Assembly: GCF_050908995.1 (NCBI RefSeq)
Contig: NC_135119.1
Location: 9,300,001 to 9,364,000, forward strand
DNA from: Andrena cerasifolii
Lineage: Eukaryota; Arthropoda; Insecta; Hymenoptera; Andrenidae
Direction of reading: 5' to 3'
DNA length: 64,000 bases
In this document: positions 1 to 12,100 of the stretch, piece by piece
Layout of the letters: each line of letters opens with the position of its first letter
How positions within the stretch are numbered: position 1 is the first letter of the stretch
Notes under the pieces: generated by a model
What the model saw: only the letters and a program-made list of their open reading frames with translations
What the model was told of the DNA's origin: nothing
Database searches by the model: none
Program-made: the position numbers and the translations under genes

Positions 1-1099
1 GCACCGACCGAATAGAATGTAGGTAGTATTTACTAATGCAATACTGCTTAGCGCAAATCTGGCCAATTCACCCCCTCGCGGGCATGGTGGGCCGCCGTTA
101 TGTACCCATGGGTAAAGCTGACGACAAAACTGCAGGTAAATGATGTTGTCAGTAATAAACGAGAAACGAGGCGAGTCTTATCGTTAAACATCTTTGGACG
201 GTGCCGTCAATTATATAACTGACCTGCGGTTTCTAGACTCACAGAGCACATCGCCGTGGGTCTGTTGTCCGCGAGGGCGAGATTTTTGTTAGCTCTGCGA
301 GCTATGCGCGCGGACATGTTGAAAAATGCCTGCACGAACGAGTTAAAGAAATTCGGTTTAGTTTCTCTTCTTTTAAACAAAGATACATGTATAACACCAA
401 AGATTTCACAAGGTTAATGAAATTAAAATTACCAGAAACGTAATTGAAAGGAGCGTTTATTAAACATTATTAACACACGTTGAATATTTTGAAACATTTA
501 CTACTAATAACATTGTTTATTTCAGAAAATTTCTACCCGTATTTGTTCCGCACCAATGTGTGTATGTGCCGTACACGCGCCTTTAAACAGTGTGCGCCTA
601 AAACGAGACTCCGAAATTTTGATTGCTTATATTTGGAGAACGAAGTTTTCGATTGCAAAGTAGTAAAGGATTTTTCAACTCCTTTTGCTATGAAAAATGA
701 CTAGCTTCGTTATGAAACATACTTTCAGTAAGGAATTCTGACATATGTACCTACACTGCGTAACAGCTACTTGGGCTCCGCCGCGTTTTATTATGCATAC
801 CGTAATATAATGTACATTGTCCATATTTCTTTGTTCCTTATTCTACTATCAGGTTGATGCAGATGAAATTTCCGAATTATATAGATATGAAACTTTCAGC
901 GGCTATATTTCTATTAAATACACTGTTTATTAATCACAAATGATACATTTTGTCCATCGAGAAATAATACTTCATACTGCCATTGTGTGCGTAAAGGGAA
1001 GTGCGTATCTCCAGCTGTAGTCTGATTTTAGAGTCCGATATCCGATATTGGGTACGATATCCCAAGACAAAAAATTCTGTAAATTATAGACTGTAACCT

Positions 1100-1240
1100 C
1101 AATCAAGGAACAAAGATAAAATATTTATGACTTTTTGAGCGAGCAGCAACCCGGGTCACTACAGAAAATCCCCCCGACGTCCCCGGACACCCTAAAAAAG
1201 CGGACAATGCCCGGGAAATCCGGACGGATGGCACCCCTAG
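1100..1240. repeat. Dispersed repeat, second copy near 10640-10775
   Basis: The segment starting CTTTTTGAGCGAGCAGC and running through GGGTCACTACAGAAAA to CCGGACGGATGGCA is repeated in the same orientation at about 10640-10775. The copies differ by small insertions and substitutions. The GGCAnCCCTA end resembles ends of hAT-derived miniature elements, but no matching second terminus was found, so the class is uncertain. Confidence 0.6.
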
Positions 1241-1256
1241 ATCTGATCATCTTACG

Positions 1257-1536
1257 ACTTTATTAAGACGTCTTTAAGACGTCTTTAGAACTTTATTAAG
1301 ACGTCTTTAGAACTTTATTAAGACGTCTTTAGAACTTTATTAAGACGTCTTTAGAACTTTATTAAGACGTCTTTAGAACTTTATTAAGACGTCTTTAGAA
1401 CTTTATTAAGACGTCTTTAGAACTTTATTAAGACGTCTTTAGAACTTTATTAAGACGTCTTTAAGACGTCTTTAGAACTTTATTAAGACGTCTTTAAGAC
1501 GTCTTTAGAACTTTATTAAGACGTCTTTAGAACTTT
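1257..1536. repeat. 22-bp minisatellite
   Basis: About a dozen tandem copies of a 22-bp unit, GAACTTTATTAAGACGTCTTTA, are read directly. Two places carry an extra short AAGACGTCTTT step. The unit contains the palindrome AAGACGTCTT. Degenerate single copies of the same motif lie at about 49143-49215 and 49715-49755, where the flanking GTGCTATCTGGG is also shared, so the array probably grew inside a copy of a dispersed element. Confidence 0.9.
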
Positions 1537-2731
1537 ACCAGACATCTCCGGAGTCTCAGATGGACGTCTTTAACACGTCTCTGTGCTATCTGGGCTTTTT
1601 AAAAGAACTTGTGTAATATATTTCAAGTTTTTCGGTTTGCCATGTCGTCCCATATAACTCACAAGACCTATTCTACGGAAAATGACACAATTTTGATAAA
1701 ACTGAAATATGACTGTAGCCTACGTGGAATTAGGAGAAAGGAGTCCAATCCTCATTTACCCGGTTTCGACTTTGTTTAGAAAATACAGGCCATCAAAAGT
1801 TTATAATTGTTGCCCAGTTTCGCGAAAACATGCTGTGTAAATGAATTTTTATCTCCGAAACGTATGTCCTGTTTTCATAGTGAAAACCCGTTTTTGCAAC
1901 GATTCAACCCCCTCCCAATTCACGTGGACTGCGTCGTATTTTTATTTTATCAAAATCCCTGGCATCGACCCGTAAAATCTGATCAATTTATTCTACGATG
2001 AATGTACTTTATATTTGCGATGAATTTCTTTCTTTTTTTTGGGCGCAACTTGTAGTAATGTAAGAAACAAATGACAGACAGTATATTTTACACATCCTTT
2101 ATGTCTTAATAACACGCGAGTGGGCCCAAACAGTTACCGCGCAATATTTCCTACTTACACAGTGTATTTCCCACTCTTCATCCTTCCCAATTTTACTGCG
2201 TACTATTTTCCCTCTGCCTCTGCCCCTCAACTTTTTTTTTTGTACCTATCCTTACTCATGGCAAGGGTGTAGAACCTACCTAAACAAAGCCATATTTACG
2301 TGTTTATATTCTTCTTTCTCTTCCTAGCACTGACTTGTCACACTCTAAACGTCGTCTCTGTCTTCTCGACCAATTCACCTCTCCTCAGTCTTATCCTCGC
2401 ATACTGTTTACTCGACAGTCTGTTTTTTGACTTCACACTGTACACACTTGTAATCTTGTAGCCTGCGATTCTCTAAACTCTAAATGTTTAACAGACTCAC
2501 GTAAACTATAATCCACTTAATTCTATTCCGCATTAAACTCTCCGAGATCGTATCACCAAAATTCGCTACTTAGAAACTTGTTATGTTTTTGCGTCAAGAG
2601 ATTTGCATGCTTCGCATCATGTACAGTATCAAATATACATATAAGATTAAAGATACGCATAACGTGTGAATATTTATTTCATCTATAAAATATTATGTTC
2701 AGATTGTAATTCTGAACGTAAAATATTCTAG

Positions 2732-5700
2732 TCAATGAATGCAGCTGAAATGTGGCAACTTGTTCACTCTTGCTATGGAGATGAATTGGGTTTAACATCG
2801 GACGATGAAGATTATGTACCGCCGTTACCCCACGCTGATGAGGAGAAGTTATCAACGAGATTATCTGTCGAATCATTTTCCGAGGTAATTTCAAAGATGA
2901 CTATATTGGAAAAACAGTTCAGTATTATATTAATATATAGAAATATAACGTCTCTGGATTAATATGTACGGTTATTTATGTTTGCCTACTTTTCTTATTG
3001 CTTCTCATTCCATTGTTTATTTAAAAAATAAAGGTAGAAAGTAACGTGGAAAATTCGGGGACTGGAGCAGCAGATGCAATTCTTTCATCAAAGACAGGAA
3101 TTCAACACCGGCCTCGAGCAGATCCTATTCTTGATGCGACAGACCTAAGTGATACAACGGAAAGTGAGGCTGAAAAGCATGGACGTATGTACTCCGGATA
3201 TTACCTTTCCTTTTTAAATTTGAATCTTCATGAATTTTTTCTTCCTTGGAAACTAACATCATTTCATTCTTACCGCTTTCCAACAGTGCCGTATTATCTC
3301 GGCAGGTGGCGCTACTGGGTAAGATTTACCACAGAGGCGCTAGTTGCGAAAATATGAAGACTGAGCTTTTGTTACAATTTTTTAAAGAACTTTAATAAAG
3401 ATTTTAAGATATATCATTAATTTTGTTTGATCTTTAAAACACTGTACTTTAACATAAAAATTACAAAGTTAAAAGAAATATATTCTGAAACCGTGGTTTT
3501 TTACGTTTCAATTTTGGGTATTTTTCACCCGGTAGCGACAACCTGTGTTACAATATGGGGTGCACCTCCCGCCGGGTTGATACTTCAATCATGTTGTAAT
3601 TTATAGAGACTAAAACAGGTTTCAAAGGGCAATGTTAAATCTGTAGAATGAATTGTTACCTAAGAGCGTGCTGCGAATTCAAAACACCGTTGGAAACGTC
3701 CCATTTTGAAAAATGGCCTTAAAGTTCGCAATTTCGCGCTGTTAAAAAAAAATTGCGTTGTAATCAGGAGAAAATCCCCTACATATTTACAATGTTTCAA
3801 AATTTTTTTAATTTTCGGGTTCGGGATCTTCCCTTGTTAGTTATTATATTATTGGTGTATTAATTATATTTATAAATTTTAAATAATTAACAATTAACGT
3901 TACCGTTTCCTCACATGGTGTGAAAAAATTATGTAGATGTGGTATGGGGAGGGGGTCGAACTCATGACCCTGAGAAAGCGAAAATCGGTAGGAATTTACG
4001 TTTCACACATAGGAACATGGGTCATAATAGGGTCTGAAGTGGTGTTCGCTCGGGGTTCGGCTTTAGTCTGGCCAGGGTAGGGACCCTCACGCGCTCTTCT
4101 CCACTTTTAAACACCTTTTCTTAATTATACGAGCCGGGCGCACAACAAGGTATCAATTAACGTTCATCTACCTACATTGCGATGGAGGTAGCGTAGGGGG
4201 AGTCCATTTTATTCGCGCCTAAGAATAAGGCTTGAACAGTAAGTAGCTACTGGTCTACGGTACACGGTCTGACAATGAATCGAAAAGCGTTCCACCTTAT
4301 ATCATGGTACCCTTTGAGTGCTAAAATCTATATTTGAATGTACTCGACAAATATTCAAATTCACTTTTCTCACAAACCAAGTCTCTTATAGAAAATATAA
4401 ATTCACAGTTGATTGAAAATATTTGACTTATTTATTCATGTAAGATCACCACTTTTCAGGATGTACCAATACTGGGGACCCTGCAAAACTTCCTAAAATA
4501 CACTTTTCATCAAAAACACAGTTTTTATTAATCGCATTTCCAGTTACAAATTAATCAGTCTTGATGTCTTGCAATGCATATGATATTTAAATACATAGCT
4601 GGTGTCTACTAACATCTTTTAATACTTCAGAGATTATAATTTTAAAAACTATATATATCATCGGTAAACATTCTGTTTAGGGGGGCCGCCTCCAATGACC
4701 TTGACATATGTTATCAAGGTCACCCCCCTGGGAGACCTTCAAAAGGTTTTGGCCGTCGCTCGTTGATTGTTAAAAACTCTGATCAATGGGCGTAGCCAAG
4801 GTGTAGCGGGGTGGGTGCTTGCCTCTCCCCTGGGACAGAGAAAAAAAAATTAGTCGTTTGTCCGAAATTAAATTAATTAATAACAAAATAAAAATAAATT
4901 AAATTGTGAAGTAATTCCACATTGTGTACTGCTTTTTTGTCTATCTAATTATACGTAAGATATAATACCAAAATTTGTTTCATTATTCATTGCCCCTCCC
5001 TGAATGAAATTCACTATTTATTGTTCTTCCCTAAATGAAATCCTAGCTACGCCCTTGCTTTGATCGGTAGTTGGTTGGGGATAGAATTGTATAGCGGCCC
5101 CTCGTGAGGCCCTTGCATCAGCAAACTGCTGGCAGGCTGCCTACCCATTTACCGCTGTCGAAGGAGTATGTTGCTTGTCGGGATGCTATTCTTCAGAGAG
5201 AGTATGTTTCTGGAACACAGTTTGTCTTAAATCTCTCAACAGATGGCGACGCCCCTGATGCGGGCCGCTAAACACGTCGGGCCCCAACCAACTACCGATC
5301 TATACGAGGCGTTAATAACTTTTTAACAAACCACAAGCGACAGCCTTCTGAAGGTTACTTATGAACATGACCTTGACAACATACGTGAAGGTCAAGGTCA
5401 TTGGAGGTGAATCCCCCAAGCACCACTTTTACCGTATTATCAAGATATAAAAATGAAATGAAGAATGTATTTTATCGGCGGTTATATAACGTTCGTAATT
5501 ATTCTGATTTCAGTGAAACCAAGCATTCGATGCGGTATAGTATGCGCTGCACCACACGAAGGTCGACAGATAAGCAAGGCTTCATTTCCTATTCATATTG
5601 ATCAGTTATTCACCCTATTATTTACAAATTCAAAGTTCTTCTTAGATTTTCAAACCGCTCGCAAAACTACTGGTAAGATACAATAGTAACTGGTAATGAA

Positions 5701-8289
5701 AAAACAATATAATTTTAATAATTTAAACTTCTCGTTATGACCTAAACATTCTAGTGATAAAATATTATTTTAAGGAATTATTATAACATTCGCTTTTATT
5801 AATCTAGATTTAATACAATCAGCTTGGACGCAAAATGAGCAAACAGCTCAGAAAGTTAGGAATCTTTCATTTACAATAGCACTGTCCCAAGCAATTGGAC
5901 CAAGAACATCTCACATTACAGAAACTCAGGTTACTCTCAAGTTAATAATTACTTATAAAGGACGAACCAATAAGAATGATCGCCTTGAATATCTCCGGAA
6001 TCGTGGAAGCAACAGGACAATTTTTCGAATGCAACTTGTGTGGTATAGTCGTAATGATTTCTTTGCAGTACTCTCTGCCTAAGGGGTCATTCCGGTTAGC
6101 GCGTCAATAAATTCAGCGATTTTCAGGAGTTTATTGCGACGAAAGTAATTATAGAAATGAAATAACCATGTCCCTATTTTAGGGACAACGAAACAAAGTA
6201 GTAGTAGCTTCTTCTATTAGAATAATAAAGACGATTAATAATAATAATAATAATATCTGGTAAGCGACTCCACCTGCAAAAAATCGATACAGCCATATGA
6301 TGACTCCTTTCATACCAAACAACTTTTATTGGAAAAAATTTTCTGTTACTTCCACGGTTCCGGAAATATTCAAGGTGGCAATTTTTATTCGTCCATTCTG
6401 CATAATTTCAGTCCCTATTCCACATTTTATAATACAATTTAATTACCTACAAAATATTTATTTCATTTATATATGAATTTAATATTTCATTTTCAGATAA
6501 TGCTGCCATGTAGCAAACCAGGTCATTTATATAGTATTGACGTAGAGAGTGCAAATGCTGGAATCCCATATGCAGATTCATTTAGTGTATTACTTCATTA
6601 TTGTATAACCAGTCTTTCTGAAAACGAAACAAGTATCGCAATCTATGCTCAAATAAAGTACAAAAAGAATGTTTGGGGGTTTGTAAAAGGTAAAAAATAT
6701 AGAATTTATGTTTCTTTCTATTTGTAATGTTTAATTTATCTTTTAACAATTAAAATAGGCGTTATCGAAAAAAATTGTTGGACTGGAATGGAGGAATATT
6801 TTTCAAGTTTGATGAAGGCATTAGGCGTGGAATGTGAAGAGAGTACGAATACAGTTGGACTAAAAAGAAAAGCGAGAAGAAGACGCCGCGCTACAGGACC
6901 TGGTATCACTCTGCAAAGTCATGCTTCAGATCATGCATCTTCCAATTTACAAGCTTCTTTGAATCTGTCACATATTAATGACACAACTGGTACGAAGACA
7001 ATACAACATTGTATTGTAATATCTTAAGAGAGATCACGGCTGTGGGCTCGCCGATGTCAACGAAACTTTTTGTAATGGATCTAGAGCGAAAATGAACAGA
7101 TACCTATCTCTTCGTTCGCGTCAATGCGCATTATTTACATAGACATTTAACATTAATGTTACATCGAAAAGTCCTTTACTGTTTTGGAATCCGAGGCTTC
7201 TTTCTCAAGATATTAACATTTGAATATTAACGGTGGGACTTCCGGGCCGCGCAGTTTAAAGCCGAGTCAGCTGAGCGCGCGGTAGCGCCTAACTAGGCGC
7301 CAGAATCGGCTTCCCTTCGGAAACTTGGCAACGTTGCATGTCACTAGAACCACTGTGTGCGTGCGTCTGTATCCACGCGTGTCTACTGCTAGGTGTCACT
7401 GCCCCGCGCTCAGCTGTCTTGGCTTTTAAACTGCGTGGCCCGAAAGTTCGACCGCTAATATTCAACTGTTAATATCTTGAGAACGAAGCCTCGGATCACA
7501 AAACGGTAAAGGACTTTTCGATGTCTTTTTGCATCAGAATATTGCATGTTCTCGGAAGTCCCTGAATTATGGGACACCCTGTATACATATTATGTCTGCT
7601 CATTTTCGCTCTACATACACTACAAAAAGTTTCGTTGAAGTCGATTAACCCATAGCTACGATCTTTCCTTGTTAGTATATTGTAAGATTAGGAATTATTG
7701 GTAATTGTAACTTAAGAAACATAACGTGTATTTTTTAAATATATAGTTTCTGGTGTTCGGGGCGATTCCAATATGATAGTTAGTTCAATACTTCTGATTG
7801 CTGTATTGTGTTTGATGATTATTAATGGCCTACTATATTATAAACTGTGGAGTTTAGAAGAAGCTGCAGCTTATACAATCATGGACTTACATGTATTAAA
7901 GTATGTATTACTTACGTAGTATTTATTATTATATTATAAAATTGTGGAATTTCTAGAAGTACTCCTAAGACTGAGGAAGATTGGATTCATTTACTACAAC
8001 AGCAAGAAAGCTTACATAATGTAGAAATGAGAAAATGGCAAAGAGTACTGCATACTGCTGCACAATTACTTAGACAAGTAAGTCATATATCGCATCTTCA
8101 TAAAATTATAATATTATGCTGCATAAATTAATTACAACTTTTCTTTCAATGCTGAAGACAGAAGAATCACTAATGGAATTACAAATGAGTATTCATCCTA
8201 CAGCGACAGAAAAAATGTTTTCAGTCTTGAAACCAAATTTAAAAGGTTTGAACTCGTATACAGAACAGCGAAGTCATTCGGAAATATAA
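2732..8289 (+). CDS. GRAMD1: GRAMD1/Aster sterol-transfer protein, C-terminal 471 residues (5' part missing)
   Basis: Aster proteins sit in the ER at plasma-membrane contacts and move cholesterol. Exons: 2732-2884, 3034-3184, 5514-5672, 5808-5929, 6497-6689, 6759-6989, 7747-7900, 7957-8077, 8158-8289; all have GT-AG borders and compatible phases. The first exon matches the segment just after the GRAM domain (CYGDELGLTSDDEDYVPP). Exons 3-6 form the VASt sterol-binding domain, with IDQLFTLLFTNSKFF, GIPYADSF and VWGFVK followed by IEKNCW. Exon 7 carries one hydrophobic segment (SSILLIAVLCLMIINGLLYY), the C-terminal ER anchor of the family. The GRAM domain itself is not in the exons found. Introns 2 and 6 are swollen by inverted-repeat elements. 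Identification is from remembered family motifs and is strong; the exact human paralogue (A, B or C) cannot be assigned. Confidence 0.93.
3425..3600. repeat. Dispersed repeat in Aster intron 2, second copy at about 11450-11605
   Basis: The run from AAAACACTGTACTTTAA through TTTTTCACCCGGTAGCG to CCCGCCGGGTTGA recurs in the same orientation at about 11450-11605 in the first RpS27A intron. Similarity is patchy but continuous over about 150 bp. Class unknown. Confidence 0.65.
4680..5417. mobile_element. Foldback element carrying two nested miniature elements
   Basis: Outer arms: about 4680-4785 (starting near CCTCCAATGACCTTGACA) and, inverted, about 5305-5417. Between them lie two smaller inverted-repeat units. 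The first is about 4787-5056, with ends GGGCGTAGCCAAG and CTAGCTACGCCC, like hAT miniature elements. The second is about 5062-5300, with near-perfect ends GATCGGTAGTTGGTTGGGG and its complement. All lie in the second Aster intron. Confidence 0.75.
7031..7668. mobile_element. Large foldback element in Aster intron 6
   Basis: The left arm (about 7050-7275) and right arm (about 7410-7655) are inverted copies. For example, CGAAACTTTTTGTA at about 7060 pairs with TACAAAAAGTTTCG near 7620. The arms pass through GCGCAGTTTAAAGCCGAGTCAGCTG and its degraded complement near 7405-7445. The right half contains TATGGGACACCCTGTATA, a sequence also seen at termini of other insect repeats. Related fragments occur near 600-690 and 29840-30020. 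Confidence 0.75.
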
Positions 8290-8311
8290 AAAAAAACAAG
8301 TAAAATATTTC

Positions 8312-8317
8312 AATAAA
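8312..8317 (+). terminator. Poly(A) signal of the Aster gene
   Basis: AATAAA lies 23 nt after the stop codon at 8287-8289. A miniature hAT-type element begins about 30 bp further on. Confidence 0.6.
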
Positions 8318-8347
8318 GTAAGTATTGCTAGACAATATGCAATGAAG

Positions 8348-8589
8348 CAGTGGCGGATTTAAGAAAAAATGCCCAAGTGACAAACCTTCTGAGGGGCCCA
8401 TTTTTCGGGAAAATGAAGAGGTAGTTTACTACAATCGGGCCAAGTGTAGTAGTACGAAAAAACATGTAGTGTTTGGATACCTACACCTAAACTTAATTTT
8501 TTTTTTGGAGATGGAGTCCTGGGGTGAGGCTTCTGGGCAGGGGCCCAGGCGGCAGCTGCTCATCAGCCACCCTGTTAAATCCGCCACTG
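8348..8589. mobile_element. hAT-type miniature inverted-repeat element (242 bp)
   Basis: Ends CAGTGGCGGATTTAA and TTAAATCCGCCACTG are perfect inverted repeats. The flanking 8-bp direct repeats CAATGAAG (8340-8347) and CAATTAAG (8590-8597) differ at one base, matching the 8-bp target duplication of hAT transposons. It inserted just beyond the poly(A) signal of the Aster gene. Another copy of the same terminus, CAGTGGCGGATTCAG, occurs at about 61680 without a clear partner. Confidence 0.85.
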
Positions 8590-8627
8590 CAATTAAGATG
8601 CATTATTATAATAAATTTTACTTAATG

Positions 8628-9825
8628 CAGTAGTGTTCCGATAATTTCTCATGGCTCGGGATTGGTACTGAGCAGTTATCGAATCAGTGGGCGAGCATCT
8701 CTTCCAAGAATCGCCTGAGCTCGGCTCGCGTTGCTGCCGACGCTAATTGCTAGGGATGGTGGTGGGAACAAACCTCTATTACCTGCGCTGGAAGCTGGTA
8801 GGCGATGAGTCATCATTCCTCTGTGTGAAAAATAAGATTGTCATTTTAATTTTATCTCACTGAGATGATTCTTACTGAGTTGGTAAAATTTTTCTGATGA
8901 AAATGAGTCCAAACAAAATATTTATACATTCCAGCAACCTCTATTCCAAGTGAACGATTATTTTTTAAAGGTGAACAAATAACTAAAAAGAAAATATAGT
9001 ACCTACATCGTAACTTTAAGCTTTTTGAGGCAGGATTTAAAATAATTAAACGATTATGCCGAAATTTTGCATACTTAGCACAGCAAAAGGAATAAAATTA
9101 GCAGGCGTCCCAACATTTTATCGCACCTTCCATTCTAAGGGACGCCTAGCCAACGGTTGAAGACATGCTTGAACTCATTTTCATCGGGAAGGTTTTAGCA
9201 ACTCAGTAAAAACTGTTTCATTGAGATAAAATCAAAATCATGAAAATTTATTTTTTCCTACATCAAGTGGGAGTGCACCTTTATGTTCCGGGACCCAGAT
9301 TAGAACTAAGCACCGAACTGATACGTTGCTAACCACAGCAAAGCATGAGGGTAATTGCAAGACTGCTGTGCATGCAGGTTCGTATCGCGCACACTATTGT
9401 ACTTCCCTCAACCCATGCTGTTAGCAACGTAACAGTTGCACCCTCGACTCTGATCCGGCGCCCACGATCGCAACGAGGTCTCCGGCTCCGAGCGGCTCTC
9501 TGTGCATCTCTGAGCCAGAGTCATACAGACAAAGACAGCAATAAGCCATTCAGTAATGAAAATGCCAACTTGTATATTTCCATTTGTATAATCATGATAT
9601 AATTCTGATTATTTTTAATGATTGTAATGGAAACGAGTACTTGAATTGTGCGAAGTATAATGACGGAACGGAACTGATATGTATGCAAAGACCTTAACTG
9701 TGTTGCATCAAGTGCAGGTGGCCCGCCCGAAGCTTTGCTCGTTTAAGACAGTCCCGATAGTTCTCGGGGGTAACCCACGAGTAGCTATCGGATCAGTTCA
9801 GCGAGCAGTTAACGGATCACTACTG
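8628..9825. mobile_element. 1.2-kb inverted-repeat element with no coding capacity seen
   Basis: Ends CAGTAGTGTTCCGATAA and TTAACGGATCACTACTG are imperfect inverted repeats. Further inverted blocks inside include TTTATCTCACTGAGATGA near 8855 with its counterpart near 9215, and CTGATGAAAATGAGT near 8895 with its counterpart near 9175. A frame at 9345-9602 has no recognisable product. The flanks show no clear target duplication. Confidence 0.6.
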
Positions 9826-10330
9826 TAATACAGTAATATTAATAAATTACTGTATTCGCATATAATTCATAACTAGGAAGAAGAGTGCTTCGCGATGTTG
9901 ATCCTTTAAGCTCCAATTGCGCAACACATGCAAACAGTTTATGACACATAGAAAATATATCCTAAATTTATTAATTTCTATAGTTTTGAATATTTGCAGT
10001 TATCTTTCTTATAAAATATTGAATTTATTAAATTTTCTTTCGTAATAATACTGTTATTTGTAATAAATGCACACATACGTGCATGCATGTGTATAGATGA
10101 TGTATATTAGTACGTTGTAAAGGGAAAAATAAATGATTTTCAAGGCAATATATTTTAAACACATACCATTCTAATGGAAGAGGAGTTTTTGTATCCCTAT
10201 ATTTAATACGCCGTGTTCAGAAATTGTAAATAGCTTTCGTAATCGAAAATGATACATTTATCTTGAAGATACCAAAACAATATGTAGATATGTAAAATAA
10301 GAAATAACACGTTTGTATTCATGGAATTTC

Positions 10331-10336
10331 TTTAAT
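10331..10336 (-). terminator. Poly(A) signal ATTAAA of RpS27A
   Basis: Read on the minus strand, ATTAAA lies about 25 nt after the stop codon at 10361-10363. It is a common variant signal. Confidence 0.5.
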
Positions 10337-10360
10337 TAAGTAAAGTCACATGTTTTCAAC

Positions 10361-12008
10361 TCATTTGTCTTCAGGCTTGTTAAATACAAGCGTATAACCG
10401 CATTTGCCACAGTAATGGCGATCTTCCATTGCAGCCATAAAAACTCCTGCTCCGCATTGTTCCATTGGACACTCCCGTCTCAGCCGATGTATTTTTCCAT
10501 TTTCATCCACCTATTTAATAGAACATTTTTTAAAGAATGCACATTCATTACCAAAAAAAAAAAAAGGACAAAAGTAATTCTACAATTGAGTGTAAGCGCA
10601 ATGGTGGCGTAAACCCAAAACTTTTTTAACCGCAATCAAGAAATAAAGATAAAATATTTATCACTTTTTGAGCGAGCAGCATCGAAAAAACCGGGTCACT
10701 ACAGAAAACCCCCCCGGACGTCCTAAAAAAAAGAGGACAAATCCGGGAAACCCGGACGGATGGCAGCCCTATATACAACTGTAAATGTCCGAATATTAGA
10801 GAATTGGTATTGCGCGACGTAAATCAACATAATGCTCAGTGCAAAAACACATTTCTGAGCTGCCACATTGTGTGGATGTTTTTGGAATGTTGCTCAGGCC
10901 ACTATAGAATTAAAATTTTTACTGTATAAAAGGTGGTTTAGGCTGAAATGTTAATTCACCCAAAATTGGGGGATAGGCTACTTGCGCGGATAGCCTCAAT
11001 TATGTTCAAAGAATCACTTCCTTACTACATAGATTCTGATTACCATTACTGCTTACGTTTAAATACTAATTATATAAAATTAAAATTATAAACCTGTTCA
11101 AGGTACCTTGTAAAATTTGAGTACTGCAAGTTTAACCTTCTTCTTTTTGTGTTTAATTTTTTTAGGAGTGGAGTAATTCTTCTTCTTGCGTTTCTTAGCT
11201 CCACCTCTTAAACGTAGGACCAAATGCAACGTAGATTCTTTTTGAATATTATAGTCTGACAGTGTTCTGCCATCTTCCAATTGCTTGCCAGCAAAGATTA
11301 ATCTTTGCTGATTTGGTGGAATGCCTGAAATACACGTTTCCTTAAAATCTGTTCACTGTTGACCCTCGGAAGACGAATGTTGAATGTGGTCGCGTAAGAC
11401 GAATGCAGGGTCAGTTTGACCCATAGCAACATTTCTATGGTAAGTCTTTCTTAAAACACTGTACTTTAATATAAAAATAAGAAAGTTAAATGAAATATTC
11501 TGGAACTGTAGTTTTCAATTTTGAGTATTTTTGACCCGGTAGCGGCAACGTGTGTTGCATATTGGGGTGCGAGTCCCGCCGAGTTAAAGGTTTATATAAT
11601 TCATTTAACTCGGTTTGGGTAAATTTAAACTAAAACTACTTTTCTGAAACATTAATGATAGAATTTGTATTTATTGAAAATTAGATTAAAATATATGACG
11701 TAAAACACTACCTGACTCCCCCCCTTGTAAGAAAATGTAAAAAATTCCCCCCCCACACAAAGCTTTACGTAATTTAAGGACGACCTCTTATACTATATTT
11801 TGCCATTGCCGTCACAAATATAACATCGTAATCAACTTTGTCCGAGTTGGATCAAAATGACCCTGCATTCGTTGTACGACGGTTAAATAGATTTCACATT
11901 GCTACCTTCTTTATCTTGAATTTTAGCTTTGACATTTTCGATAGTATCCGATGCCTCAACTTCTAGAGTGATGGTCTTCCCCGTAAGGGTCTTCACAAAA
12001 ATCTGCAT
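10361..12008 (-). CDS. RpS27A: Ubiquitin-ribosomal protein S27a fusion, 156 aa
   Basis: The precursor is cleaved to free ubiquitin plus the small-subunit ribosomal protein eS31. Coding exons in transcript order: 12008-11906, 11324-11107, 10510-10361; GT-AG borders, phases 1 and 0. Residues 1-76 are ubiquitin ending in LRLRGG; residues 77-156 are S27a with a basic start (AKKRKKKNYSTPKKIKHKKK) and a zinc finger at C121, C126, C141 and C144, the canonical spacing. Total length equals the usual 156. The ATG sits in TTCACCATG, and an acceptor at about 12032 implies an upstream non-coding exon. Ubiquitin differs from the animal consensus at residue 19 (Ala) and residue 39 (Asn instead of Asp). Intron 1 carries a dispersed repeat and an inverted-repeat pair. 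Confidence 0.97.
11368..11890. repeat. Inverted-repeat element inside RpS27A intron 1
   Basis: ACGAATGCAGGGTCAGTTTGACCC near 11400 is inverted near 11850 (ATCAAAATGACCCTGCATTCGT). Between them lie the repeat shared with 3425-3600 and a segment (about 11605-11800) whose complement occurs at about 41460-41670 in the Elongin A gene. It looks like a composite of old insertions. Confidence 0.6.
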
Positions 12009-12100
12009 GGTGAAATCAGTAGCATGTATCACTGCAAAGAAAAAAGAGAATTATCTAGTTTTGCACTATCTCAATTTCTAAGATAAAAAGATCTATTAGG

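Larger units (their letters stand above)
1..2731. other. Gene-poor 5' stretch, probably intron of the Aster gene
   Basis: No exon could be supported here. The first clear exon (2732) starts in the middle of the Aster protein, so exons for its GRAM domain must lie upstream, either off the window or as short exons I could not recognise. The stretch holds a 22-bp tandem repeat (about 1257-1536) and a dispersed repeat (about 1100-1240). A segment near 600-690 resembles part of the foldback element at 7031-7668. Confidence 0.5.

Noticed and set aside
480..704. 74-codon plus-strand frame near the window start
   Set aside because: Its 3' part resembles the repeat at 7031-7668, and no protein domain is visible; it is not the missing GRAM domain.
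1257..1536. Regular repeats that could suggest a CRISPR array
   Set aside because: The units are directly tandem with no unique spacers, in an animal genome; it is a minisatellite.
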